Shown here: in pieces, positions 24,738 to 32,750 of the stretch
Layout of the letters: every line of letters starts with the position of its first letter
Numbering within the stretch: the stretch's first letter is position 1
Assembly: GCA_017532885.1 (NCBI GenBank)
Contig: JAFXIS010000054.1
Location: 1 to 64,000, forward strand
From: Alistipes sp.
GTDB lineage: Bacteria > Bacteroidota > Bacteroidia > Bacteroidales > Rikenellaceae
Length of the DNA: 64,000 nt
Direction: 5' to 3'
Translations under genes and position numbers: made by a program
The notes under the pieces: model-generated
Seen by the model: only the letters and a program-made list of their open reading frames with translations
Told to the model about the DNA's origin: nothing
The model's database searches: none

Positions 24738-24850
24738 TCGGATGAGCTACCACATGGCACACTCTGAGGGAGCGCGAGCGACCGCGAGAGTCAAAAAAGG
24801 TAAAGAGCAAAGAGATTCTCACGCAAAACTATGTTTTGCTCAGAAAGACG
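24738..24850. repeat. Dispersed GTCATTCTGAG-type repeat
   Basis: GAGCTACC...CACTCTGAGGGAGC...GCGACCGCGAGAGTC at 24743-24789 and GAGATTCTCACGCAAAACT...TTTTGCTCAGAA at 24811-24846 match the modules at 277-376 and 31826-31885. Non-coding, between the OPT promoter and the manC terminator. Confidence 0.7.
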
Positions 24851-24968
24851 AAAAACTCAATTTTGAATTTTGAACCGACGAACGAAGCAAGCGCAGAGGG
24901 CAAATTTATTTGCACTATGCCTTGCAAGAAGGAGGAAACGAGGATTTACTCCTCGTAATTTTGAATTA

Positions 24969-25023
24969 CAAAACGCTACATCCACGACACCCTCGTATTA
25001 GGTGTGGCTGATGTAGCGTTTTG
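24969..25023 (-). terminator. Long hairpin terminator of manC
   Basis: AAAACGCTACATC pairs with GATGTAGCGTTTT, and ACACC with GGTGT further inside, giving a long stem ending in T on both strands. It is placed 25 bases after the manC stop. Confidence 0.75.
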
Positions 25024-25047
25024 CAGTGTAAAATCTTTGAAAAAACA

Positions 25048-26121
25048 CTAACTATACTCTTCGCCGAGGTCGAATCTTACATCGTCGATATATTTCTTGA
25101 TGCTCTGCTCCTCGCTGCGGGGACATATCATCAGCACATCGTCGGTATCAACCACAATATAGTCGCGTAAGCCATTGATAATAGCTATTTTATCATGCGG
25201 TACCGCAACTATTGAATTACGCGTATTATAGGTGTAACAAGCCTTGCCCGACTTGGTGTTGGCATAGGCATCCTTCTGCGAAAGTTGGTGCATCGAGCCC
25301 CATGTCCCAACATCGCTCCAGCCGAAGTTACCACAGCGCACATATACATTGTCGGCCTTTTCCATTACTCCGTAGTCGATAGAAATGGATTTACACTCCA
25401 GGAAAACCTGCTCAATAGCAGCTACTTCGCGCTCTGTACCTAAAGCATCGGTTATAGCAGAAAACAGGGCATGATGTTCGGGTAAATGCTTCTCAAATGC
25501 CTTGATAATGCTCTTGACAGTCCAAATGAAAATGCCTGAATTCCAAAAGAATTCTCCGCACTCGACAAAAGTCTGCGCAAGCTCCAAATGGGGCTTCTCG
25601 GTGAAGCACTTCACTCGGCTAATCTCGTCATTATTAGACTTTTGGATGTAGCCATAGCCCGTTTCGGGGCGGCTGGGCTTGATTCCTACGGTCATCAGCG
25701 CATTATGACCCACGGCAAACTCTACGCACTCCTCGATGATAGAGTGAAACTCCGCCTCGTTAAGAATCAGGTGGTCGGCAGGTGTGACAATCATCTCCGC
25801 CTCGGGATGTGCCTTTTTTAAGTGGTATGCAGCATAGGCGATGCAAGGTGCAGTATTCCTTCCGATAGGCTCGCAAAGTATTTGATTATCACTAATTTCG
25901 GGGATATGCTCAAGAACCATATCTTTGTAGCGTCGATGGGTCACTACGATAAAGTTTTCGGCAGGCACAATCGGGAGGAAACGCTCAAAAGTCATGCGCA
26001 AAAAAGACTTACCCGTTCCGAGGATATCGAGAAACTGTTTGGGCTTGGCTTGACGACTTATGGGCCAGAAGCGAGAACCTACGCCACCCGCCATTATAAT
26101 GCAGTATCTGTTGTTTTTCAT
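25048..26121 (-). CDS. manC: Mannose-1-phosphate guanylyltransferase
   Basis: A 357-residue nucleotidyltransferase making GDP-mannose from mannose-1-phosphate and GTP, the precursor for mannose- and fucose-containing surface glycans. The N-terminal signature AGGVGSRFWPISR with PKQFLDI is diagnostic, and EPIGRNTAPCIAYAA and FNWSDVGTW-type FGWSDVGTWGSM follow. The length matches the single-domain form without the C-terminal phosphomannose isomerase cupin. It has its own -7 box overlapping the divergent pssA promoter. Confidence 0.93.
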   Translation of the reverse strand: MKNNRYCIIMAGGVGSRFWPISRQAKPKQFLDILGTGKSFLRMTFERFLPIVPAENFIVVTHRRYKDMVLEHIPEISDNQILCEPIGRNTAPCIAYAAYHLKKAHPEAEMIVTPADHLILNEAEFHSIIEECVEFAVGHNALMTVGIKPSRPETGYGYIQKSNNDEISRVKCFTEKPHLELAQTFVECGEFFWNSGIFIWTVKSIIKAFEKHLPEHHALFSAITDALGTEREVAAIEQVFLECKSISIDYGVMEKADNVYVRCGNFGWSDVGTWGSMHQLSQKDAYANTKSGKACYTYNTRNSIVAVPHDKIAIINGLRDYIVVDTDDVLMICPRSEEQSIKKYIDDVRFDLGEEYS

Positions 26122-26166
26122 ACCTTAAATAAAAAGATTTTTTAAGAATTCGTTATAGGAATCATA

Positions 26167-26174
26167 CAAAGATA
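26167..26174 (-). promoter_or_regulatory. -7 box of manC
   Basis: TATCTTTG on the minus strand, a perfect TAnnTTTG. Its -33 position falls on the -7 box of pssA at 26187-26194. Confidence 0.6.
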
Positions 26175-26186
26175 AAAAATAATTCG

Positions 26187-26194
26187 TATCTTTG
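26187..26194 (+). promoter_or_regulatory. -7 box of pssA
   Basis: TATCTTTG on the plus strand, 31 bases before the pssA ATG. Its -33 region overlaps the manC -7 box, so the two divergent promoters interlock. Confidence 0.65.
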
Positions 26195-26225
26195 CCAATT
26201 ATTAAGAATAATAATTGCAGAAAAG

Positions 26226-26942
26226 ATGAAGATACGACTCTTTACGATACCAAACATGCTCACACTTGGCAATTTGTTGTGTGGCTCGGCAGCAGTGGTA
26301 GCATTGCTCTCGGAGGGAGATTACCGCTTGGCGTTGTGGCTGATGATTGCATCGGCTGTGTGCGATTTCTTTGACGGCTTCGCTGCGCGCCTTTTGAAGA
26401 GCTCATCACCTCTGGGTGTGCAGCTCGATTCGTTGGCCGATATGGTGTCATTCGGATTGGTGCCTTCGGTGGCGCTTTTCTGCTTATACGACACTTTACC
26501 TTACGCGGTAGAAATGCCTGATAATGTGTCAGAAATATTGCGCTATGTAATGTTTATTATCGTGGCATTCTCGGCTCTGCGTTTGGCGAAGTTTAATATC
26601 GACGAGAGCCAGCATACCGAGTTCTGCGGCTTGCCTACGCCTGCAAATGGGCTCTTCTGCCTGTCGTTGGCGATGCTGGTGGCAGAGGGCGATATTGCGC
26701 TCTCGCGTGAGGTGCTGCTGCTCGTAGCTGTGGTTATGGCATGGTTGCTGATTAGCCCCATAAGGATGTTTGCACTGAAATTTAAGGGCTTCGGCTGGCA
26801 GGGTAACGAGTTGCGTTACATCTTCTTGCTGTTGTGCGTCGTGATTATTGCGCTTTTCACGCGCTATGCCGTACCTGCGATAATATTGCTTTATATCGTG
26901 ATTTCGGCTATGCGATGGGTTGTAAATAATTGTAGGAAGTAG
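26226..26942 (+). CDS. pssA: CDP-diacylglycerol-serine O-phosphatidyltransferase
   Basis: A 238-residue integral membrane enzyme of the CDP-alcohol phosphatidyltransferase family. The catalytic signature D-G-x2-A-R-x8-G-x3-D-x3-D is complete in DGFAARLLKSSSPLGVQLD followed by SLAD. The start MKIRLFTIPNMLTLGNLLCG and the later GLPTPANGLF are typical of PssA. It makes phosphatidylserine, the precursor of phosphatidylethanolamine. About seven membrane segments. The next gene begins 16 bases downstream, so the two are probably co-transcribed. Confidence 0.92.
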   Translation: MKIRLFTIPNMLTLGNLLCGSAAVVALLSEGDYRLALWLMIASAVCDFFDGFAARLLKSSSPLGVQLDSLADMVSFGLVPSVALFCLYDTLPYAVEMPDNVSEILRYVMFIIVAFSALRLAKFNIDESQHTEFCGLPTPANGLFCLSLAMLVAEGDIALSREVLLLVAVVMAWLLISPIRMFALKFKGFGWQGNELRYIFLLLCVVIIALFTRYAVPAIILLYIVISAMRWVVNNCRK

Positions 26943-26958
26943 TTTGATTTTTAGGCAA

Positions 26959-29112
26959 ATGAGGCGTTTGTGGTACATACTGCTCTTTGTGGTGATATCG
27001 TTTGTGGTATTGCCCCATATGGCGTGGGCACAGCTCGATGCGAGGGATATCTCGCGCGCTCAACGCAGTGGTCAGCAGATGTCGTTGGGTGGCGCAAACT
27101 CCTTTGGCAATATGGCGGGTGCCAATATGGACCAAGCGGGAGATATGATGCAGGAGAATGGCGACTCTACCGCAACTCAACGCATTCATAAACCCCTGGA
27201 ATCGTACTATTTCAGTGACTCTATCCGTGCTTTGCCCAATTTCCAATGGACCATAGACAAGGATATGAACGATGTGGTGATTTCACCGCTCGATACCACC
27301 TTAATGAATTGGCGAATTGATTACCCCTATTACCTTAAGGGTGTGGGAGATATGACTATGGGAGGTTTGGGTCAGGCAACGCTCCCGTTCAACTACTTCG
27401 AGCGACCCAATTCGCCCGATTTTGAATTTGCGCAGCCATATGATTCCTATACATATCGCATGGATAATGTACCGTTCTATAACTCCAAGACGCCGTATTT
27501 CAATATGATGTATCTGGAGTCGGGACAAAAACGCTATCGCGAGGAGCATTTTGAGGTGATTATGGCTCATAATGCGTCACCCACAACGAGCTTCAATGTC
27601 AATTACAAGTCGCGCGGTACGAACGGTTTATATGATTGGCAACGCACACGCAATAAAAACCTTTCAGCAGCCTTTGCTCATACAGGCAGACAGTACTCTA
27701 TACATGCCGGATATATAAACAACCGCATCGAGCAGCAGGAAAATGGTGGCTCGGTAGGCTTGTGGGCCGTGGCGGATACAACCTTCGAACATCCGTCTGG
27801 TATTCCGATGAAACTGGCGGAGTCTAAGGCTAATAACTCATATCGCAACAGCACATTCTATGTCAAGCAGGCGTATGCCTTGCCTTTGGTGCCGCTGACC
27901 GACTACGATTTCTCGGTGGCAAACCTCCCTGCGGTATATTTCGGACATGTGTTTGAGTATAACTCATGGAGTAAGCTCTATACCGACGAGCGCGCAGCTT
28001 ACACCGATGAGCGAGGTGAGCTTGACGAGAATGGCGAATATAAGCCCACGACAGACAACTATTACTATAAAGATTGGTTTATCTCGCCCAAGACTTCGCG
28101 TGATTCGATTCGCGAAAGGGTGGTGTCGAATAAACTCTTTGTCGAGGCGCAGCCGTGGGATAGAAATGGTGCTGTGGGCCGCTTGGGTGGTGGTGTAGGT
28201 GTCGATTTACACTATTACTCACACTTCGATTGGGACTCTTACTTTGCGGGTAAGCAGACTGTAAGTCGCCAAACAGCATGGTACGCCTACGGAGCAGTAA
28301 GTGGCAAGATTAAAAGATTTGTAGATTGGGGTGCTGATATCAAGTACTACCCATCAGGTTATAGAGGCGGAGATTTGTCGCTCGATGGTTATTTAACCCT
28401 GACGGCACGCTTCCGCGGTCATCCCGTTATCCTGTCGGGTCGATTCTCGCAAACGCGACAGTCGCCATCGTATTGGCAGGAGAACCTATTCTCGAACCAC
28501 TATGTGTGGTCCAACTCCTTTGAAAAGGAGGATGAAACTCGTTTAGAAGTATCGTTAGAAATCCCTTCTTGGGCTTTGGAATTCGGTGCTTGGCAGGGCG
28601 TGGTATCCAATAAAATATACTATGGAGCCAACTCGCTTGTTGCGCAGCATTCGGATGCGATAAGTCTTACGAGTTTGTATGCTCGCAAAGATTTCCGCAT
28701 TGGCGGACTTCATCTTGACCATAGGGTATTGTTGCAGTGGAGCACAAATCAAGAGGTCATCCCCGTTCCTTTGTGTAGCGCATATCTCTCGTACTACTAT
28801 GAATTTTGGGTAGAGAAGAAGCATGTGCTGCGTATGCAAATCGGAATAGATGGACGCTTTAATACATCGTATTATGCGCCAGCTTATAATCCAGCGCTTT
28901 CGGCGTTCTACAATCAGCGTGACTATAAAATGGGCGATTATCCATATCTGGATGCCTATATCACCGCCAAGTGGAAGCGAATGCGTATTTTCTTGAAGTA
29001 TCAGCATCTGAATCAGGGCTTGTTTGGCAATGGCGAGTTTATGACCATTGCGGGACATCCTCAGAATCCGGGTATGATCAAGATGGGAATCTCGTGGGGA
29101 TTCTATGATTAG
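26959..29112 (+). CDS. Putative porin (Porin_10 family)
   Basis: From ATG 26959 the protein is 717 residues. I prefer this start to the TTG at 26944 because it gives a clean signal peptide MRRLWYILLFVVISF...AWAQ. The body is a series of aromatic-rich amphipathic strands (PFYNSKTPYFNMMYLESGQKR, HEFEYNSWSKLY-type FGHVFEYNSWSKLY) ending in MIKMGISWGFYD, as in the Bacteroidetes Porin_10 outer-membrane barrel family. Residues 30-70 form a Gln/Gly/Asn-rich linker. Its substrate is unknown. It follows pssA by 16 bases; the lytic transglycosylase gene follows by 44. Confidence 0.78.
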   Translation: MRRLWYILLFVVISFVVLPHMAWAQLDARDISRAQRSGQQMSLGGANSFGNMAGANMDQAGDMMQENGDSTATQRIHKPLESYYFSDSIRALPNFQWTIDKDMNDVVISPLDTTLMNWRIDYPYYLKGVGDMTMGGLGQATLPFNYFERPNSPDFEFAQPYDSYTYRMDNVPFYNSKTPYFNMMYLESGQKRYREEHFEVIMAHNASPTTSFNVNYKSRGTNGLYDWQRTRNKNLSAAFAHTGRQYSIHAGYINNRIEQQENGGSVGLWAVADTTFEHPSGIPMKLAESKANNSYRNSTFYVKQAYALPLVPLTDYDFSVANLPAVYFGHVFEYNSWSKLYTDERAAYTDERGELDENGEYKPTTDNYYYKDWFISPKTSRDSIRERVVSNKLFVEAQPWDRNGAVGRLGGGVGVDLHYYSHFDWDSYFAGKQTVSRQTAWYAYGAVSGKIKRFVDWGADIKYYPSGYRGGDLSLDGYLTLTARFRGHPVILSGRFSQTRQSPSYWQENLFSNHYVWSNSFEKEDETRLEVSLEIPSWALEFGAWQGVVSNKIYYGANSLVAQHSDAISLTSLYARKDFRIGGLHLDHRVLLQWSTNQEVIPVPLCSAYLSYYYEFWVEKKHVLRMQIGIDGRFNTSYYAPAYNPALSAFYNQRDYKMGDYPYLDAYITAKWKRMRIFLKYQHLNQGLFGNGEFMTIAGHPQNPGMIKMGISWGFYD

Positions 29113-29156
29113 TGTGCTGTATTGTGCGGTATGAACTGCCCGCAAAACAGACATTT

Positions 29157-29867
29157 ATGACAAAAAAGAGTTTAATTTTATCGTTCGTTCTTATTGTATT
29201 TTTGAGTTTTTTGGGCTCGGATGGTTTCTCGGAGAAGTTGGCGTATGATATCGCCCCCGAGGAGATTAACCCCAACCCGACTAAAGAGGACCCTGCTACC
29301 ACAGCAGTCGCAGCACCTTACTCTATCTCGGAGTATGATGGTTTGATGCGTAGGATAGGTAAAGAGGAGGGTCAGGATTGGCTTTTGATGAGTGCTATCG
29401 CATATAGCGAATCTCGCTTTCAGAACGACCTTGTGTCGAATCGTGGCGCGATAGGTCTTATGCAGATTATGCCAATCGTAGGTAAGCAATTTAATGTCGA
29501 TAAGGAGGATATAGCCGATACAGAGACTAATATCCGTTTGGCAGGAAAGCTTCTCTCGAAGATTGAGAGTACATTGCAGCTTTCTCCATCGACTTCAAGG
29601 AACGACCGTTTAAGTATTATTCTTGCATGTTATAACGGCGGTATCGGTCATGTTGCGGATGCGCGTCGTTTGGCTCGAAGCAATGGTGAGGACTACAACT
29701 CATGGGATGTTGTGGCGTACTATCTTCAGCAGAAGGCTAAGCCTGAGGTCTACGAGAGCGAAGTTGTGCGCTATGGTAAGTTTACCGGTAGCAAGCAGAC
29801 CGAGGCTTATGTTCGCGAGGTGATGAAACGATATGAAATGTATCGTCGTATTGCAAATAACCGATAG
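29157..29867 (+). CDS. Lytic transglycosylase (SLT domain, GH23)
   Basis: With start ATG 29157 the protein has 236 residues and an N-terminal hydrophobic export or anchor segment (MTKKSLILSFVLIVFLSFLG). The earlier GTG at 29112 would add 15 residues without a signal-like character. The SLT domain (about 70-225) shows the catalytic Glu in AIAYSESRFQND, then NRGAIGLMQIMP and ACYNGGIGHVADARRLA. It cleaves the peptidoglycan glycan strand with 1,6-anhydro product formation in the periplasm. It is probably co-transcribed with the porin. Confidence 0.9.
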   Translation: MTKKSLILSFVLIVFLSFLGSDGFSEKLAYDIAPEEINPNPTKEDPATTAVAAPYSISEYDGLMRRIGKEEGQDWLLMSAIAYSESRFQNDLVSNRGAIGLMQIMPIVGKQFNVDKEDIADTETNIRLAGKLLSKIESTLQLSPSTSRNDRLSIILACYNGGIGHVADARRLARSNGEDYNSWDVVAYYLQQKAKPEVYESEVVRYGKFTGSKQTEAYVREVMKRYEMYRRIANNR

Positions 29868-29889
29868 ATAATCGACTTTGCAACCCTTG

Positions 29890-29919
29890 AGCAGTCATCG
29901 CCAAAGGTGACTGCTTTTT
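29890..29919 (+). terminator. Terminator after the lytic transglycosylase
   Basis: AGCAGTCA (29890-29897) pairs with TGACTGCT (29908-29915) and is followed by TTTTG; a further TTTTT run lies just beyond. Confidence 0.75.
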
Positions 29920-29967
29920 GATTTTTACAGAAATAGAAAATTTAATACCAAATACACTAACAAAACT

Positions 29968-31656
29968 ATGAAAAAACTTCTATTTATCTCTTTGGCACTT
30001 ATGCTCTCGGCAAGTGGTTTTGCTTGGGCACAGGAGGGTGGTGCGAACAAGACCATTTCGGTAGTTGATTTCGGCGCCAAGCCCGACGATGGCAAGGATG
30101 ATACTCGCGCTTTACGCCGCGCTGCGGAGTATTGCCGTACAAATGCCGGGACAACACTCGTAATGCCTGCCGGAGTTTATCGCTTGCGCGATGCCGAAGC
30201 AGAGCGTTTGGAGCAGGAGGTTATGTCGGGAAAGATGGGACAGAACCCCGAAGGTACAATCTTTAAGCCCTACTATCCTTATGTTCGAGGCTTGGACTTT
30301 GAGGGTAGCGTATCGACAACTATTGAGGCTCGCGGAGCTATTTTGATGTGTGAAGGCTGGATGGAGCCGTTATCAATCGTTGGCAGTCAGGATTTTACGG
30401 TGCGTGGCCTTACTATCGACTACAAGCGTAAGCCTTTCTCTGAGGGTCGAGTATGTGCAATCGATGAAAATACATTTACCGTGCAGTTTGGTTCGGAGCG
30501 TACTTTGACTATGGATACTCCGTTCCCTCGCGTTATGTTGTGGGATAATGAGATAAGCGGAATTTATCGTTCGCCATTCTACTTTGCTCGTCAAGAGGTC
30601 TTGGAGGGCAATAAGGTGATTTTTAAGGGTAAGTTACCGCAGTATATGATGGGCGCACCTGTCGCTACGCCCCACTCATTCCATTTCCGCCCCGCTATTT
30701 TGGTATGGCGCTCAACAAATACCACGATTGAGGGTGTTACAATTCATGCTCAGTGCGGTATGGGTATCGTAGGCTTCGATAGCCGCGATGTGACGATTAA
30801 GGGCTTGAATATCATTCCTTCGGAGGGTTATAGCTTCTCGACAAATACCGATGCTACACACTTTGCGTGCTGCGAGGGTACTATCAGCTTCGATGGATGT
30901 ATGTTCCGTGGTCAGGGTGACGATGCTACGAATGTTCATGGCTACTATCACGATATCGTAGCTGTGGAGGATGGCTGGGCAACTTTGGAGCTTAAAGCGC
31001 CAACATATACCCATATTCAGGTTGCTGATGTTCCCCGCGTGGGCGATAAGATGGAGGTTGTACGCATTGCGACTTTGGCTGTCGAGGGAGAGCTTGAGGT
31101 TGTGGATGTGCAGCATGAGGGCGAGCAGGTTGATGTTAAGGTGCGTTTGAATGGCGCTTTGCCTAAGAATTTCAACGAGTATTACCTTTTCAATGTAACA
31201 AAACTCCCTAAGTTGGAGTTCCGCCGTTCTACGGTTTGGGGTAACTTGGCACGCTGCGTCTTGGCTAAGACTCGTGGTGTTGTGATTGAGGATAATATCT
31301 TCCGAGGCAGCACCGGTACCGCTATCCATGTGGGTGCCGAATCTGTTTGGAAGGAGGGTACTCACGCCAAGGATTTGGTTATACAGCGTAATGTTATTGT
31401 AAATTGCGGTTTGGGTGCAGGTTGCCAATATGGCGCAGCAGGTATTGCTGTGGTTATCGGAGCTCCCGATACAGAGGGTACTACATTGCACGACGGCGTA
31501 AAGATTGTCGATAACACAATCATCGGAACAGGCGATAAGACCACTTGCGGTATCTCGGTACGCAATGCCAAGAATATCGAGATAAAGCGCAATGTTGTCG
31601 AGAACTGTGGTTTGACGGTAGAGACACGCAGCGTTGAGAATTTGGTTGTGGAGTAA
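29968..31656 (+). CDS. Secreted beta-helix glycoside hydrolase, GH110-like
   Basis: The 562-residue protein has a signal peptide (about 1-21, ending AWAQ) and a right-handed parallel beta-helix body beginning SVVDFGAKPDDGKDDTRAL, typical of pectate-lyase-like folds. The segment NTDATHFACCEGTISFDGC followed by GQGDDATNVHGYY resembles the active-site region of GH110 alpha-1,3-galactosidases, which remove terminal alpha-galactose as in blood group B antigens; paired acidic residues are visible in GDDAT. Several later repeats (IEDNIFRGSTGTAIHVG, KIVDNTIIGTG) continue the helix. The family call is from memory of these motifs, and another beta-helix hydrolase is possible. It is a single gene with its own terminator. 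Confidence 0.65.
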   Translation: MKKLLFISLALMLSASGFAWAQEGGANKTISVVDFGAKPDDGKDDTRALRRAAEYCRTNAGTTLVMPAGVYRLRDAEAERLEQEVMSGKMGQNPEGTIFKPYYPYVRGLDFEGSVSTTIEARGAILMCEGWMEPLSIVGSQDFTVRGLTIDYKRKPFSEGRVCAIDENTFTVQFGSERTLTMDTPFPRVMLWDNEISGIYRSPFYFARQEVLEGNKVIFKGKLPQYMMGAPVATPHSFHFRPAILVWRSTNTTIEGVTIHAQCGMGIVGFDSRDVTIKGLNIIPSEGYSFSTNTDATHFACCEGTISFDGCMFRGQGDDATNVHGYYHDIVAVEDGWATLELKAPTYTHIQVADVPRVGDKMEVVRIATLAVEGELEVVDVQHEGEQVDVKVRLNGALPKNFNEYYLFNVTKLPKLEFRRSTVWGNLARCVLAKTRGVVIEDNIFRGSTGTAIHVGAESVWKEGTHAKDLVIQRNVIVNCGLGAGCQYGAAGIAVVIGAPDTEGTTLHDGVKIVDNTIIGTGDKTTCGISVRNAKNIEIKRNVVENCGLTVETRSVENLVVE

Positions 31657-31679
31657 TCACGCTTTGTGATAAATGACAG

Positions 31680-31707
31680 ATGCGGGGCTTCGGCTCCGCA
31701 TTTTTTT
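31680..31707 (+). terminator. Terminator after the GH110-like gene
   Basis: ATGCGGGGC-TTCG-GCTCCGCAT forms a tetraloop hairpin followed by seven T, 24 bases after the stop codon. Confidence 0.85.
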
Positions 31708-31723
31708 GTTGTGGGGACGGAAT

Positions 31724-31822
31724 AAGGAGATTAAGGAATTTAAGGAAATTAGAGAATATAGTGAATTTAGAGCTTAATCCAACACGATCTTCCATAAACT
31801 CCTTAAACTCCCTAAATTCTCA
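31724..31822. repeat. Low-complexity inverted repeat (AATTTAAGGA / CTCCTTAAA)
   Basis: AAGGAGATTAAGGAATTTAAG on one side (31724 on) and AAACTCCTTAAACTCCCTAAATT on the other (31795 on) form a loose inverted repeat. The units resemble the 9-bp tandem array at 502-546. Non-coding. Confidence 0.55.
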
Positions 31823-31825
31823 TTT

Positions 31826-31885
31826 TAGATTCTCACGCAAAACTGCGTTTCGCTCAGAATGACGGATTGGCTACCTCATAGTGTC
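31826..31885. repeat. Dispersed GTCATTCTGAG-type repeat
   Basis: GATTCTCACGCAAAACTGCG...GCTCAGAATGACGG and GGCTACC.CATAGTGTCAT match the modules at 277-345 and 24738-24850. Confidence 0.75.
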
Positions 31886-31948
31886 ATCGCAGATGTGTTT
31901 TGTATGGGTATAGATCTGCGAGTTTACTCACAAGGACTATACCCATAC

Positions 31949-31980
31949 AAAAAAAGACAATCTCGAAAGATTGTCTTCTG
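31949..31980 (-). terminator. Terminator of tRNA-Asp
   Basis: On the minus strand AGACAATCT pairs with AGATTGTCT and runs into TTTTTTTG, 20 bases past the tRNA 3' end. Confidence 0.8.
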
Positions 31981-31999
31981 CTTAATTCTTGTAAATCTG

Positions 32000-32073
32000 C
32001 GGTGCGTAGGGGACTCGAACCCCTGACCCCGTGCGTGACAGGCACGTATTCTAACCAGCTGAACTAACGCACC
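32000..32073 (-). tRNA. tRNA-Asp (GUC)
   Basis: The minus-strand cloverleaf has acceptor GGTGCGT/ACGCACC, anticodon stem CGTGC/GCACG around the loop CTGTCAC (anticodon GTC), the T arm GGGGTTCGAGTCCCC, and discriminator G, as expected for tRNA-Asp. CCA is not encoded. A terminator follows. Confidence 0.95.
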
Positions 32074-32140
32074 AATTACTGATTACGGGTGCAAATATAA
32101 TACAAATTTTGAAACCTGCAATCAATAATCAAAAAAAATA

Positions 32141-32671
32141 TTATTCAAAAATTGAAAATTGTACACTGCCGTAGCTCTTCAACTTGCTGAAGCGCGGGTG
32201 GTTGCTGAAATCCTGCGATTTTGAGTGTTCAAATATAAATATGCCACCCTCACGCAAGAGGTTATTACCGAAAACCATCTCCACGACCTGTTCGCTGCCC
32301 TCAAGGTCATAGGGTGCATCCGAGAAGATTATATCGAACTGCTTGGCGCAACTTTTAAGGTAGAGAAATACATTAGCCTTTACGGGGTGAATGTTCCGAA
32401 GCCCGAATCCCTGCGCTGTGGCGCGAATAAAATTATGATGCACGGTATTAATCTCCACCGAAGTTACCGATGCCGCCCCGCGTGATGCAAACTCATAGCT
32501 TATGGAGCCTGTGCCGGCAAAGAGGTCTAAAACCTCCAACCCCTCGAAATCAACCATGTTGCCCAATACATTAAACAGATTCTCCTTGGCGAAGTCTGTC
32601 GTTGGGCGGGCGCGTAAGTTCTTGGGTGGGGTAATGGTGCGACCACCGCAACTACCACTGATAATTCTCAT
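32141..32671 (-). CDS. rsmD: 16S rRNA (guanine966-N2)-methyltransferase
   Basis: A 176-residue SAM-dependent methyltransferase. The N-terminus MRIISGSCGGRTITPPKNLRARPTTDFAKENLFNVLG is diagnostic of RsmD, followed by the SAM site LDLFAGTGSISYE and the catalytic motif SDAPYD, a variant of the usual DPPY. It methylates G966 (E. coli numbering) of 16S rRNA during 30S assembly. It is 80 bases downstream of the 212-residue membrane protein on the same strand, with a hairpin between them. Confidence 0.92.
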   Translation of the reverse strand: MRIISGSCGGRTITPPKNLRARPTTDFAKENLFNVLGNMVDFEGLEVLDLFAGTGSISYEFASRGAASVTSVEINTVHHNFIRATAQGFGLRNIHPVKANVFLYLKSCAKQFDIIFSDAPYDLEGSEQVVEMVFGNNLLREGGIFIFEHSKSQDFSNHPRFSKLKSYGSVQFSIFE

Positions 32672-32697
32672 CTATACCTTAATATATTATAGTTTAT

Positions 32698-32730
32698 ATA
32701 AAAAGAGGCTGCCACAATCGGACAGCCCCA
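32698..32730 (-). terminator. Terminator between membrane protein gene and rsmD
   Basis: On the minus strand GGCTG (from 32727) pairs with CAGCC (to 32707), with additional inner pairs, and CTCTTTTT follows. Confidence 0.6.
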
Positions 32731-32750
32731 AGTTTTTGCACTCAGAGAGA

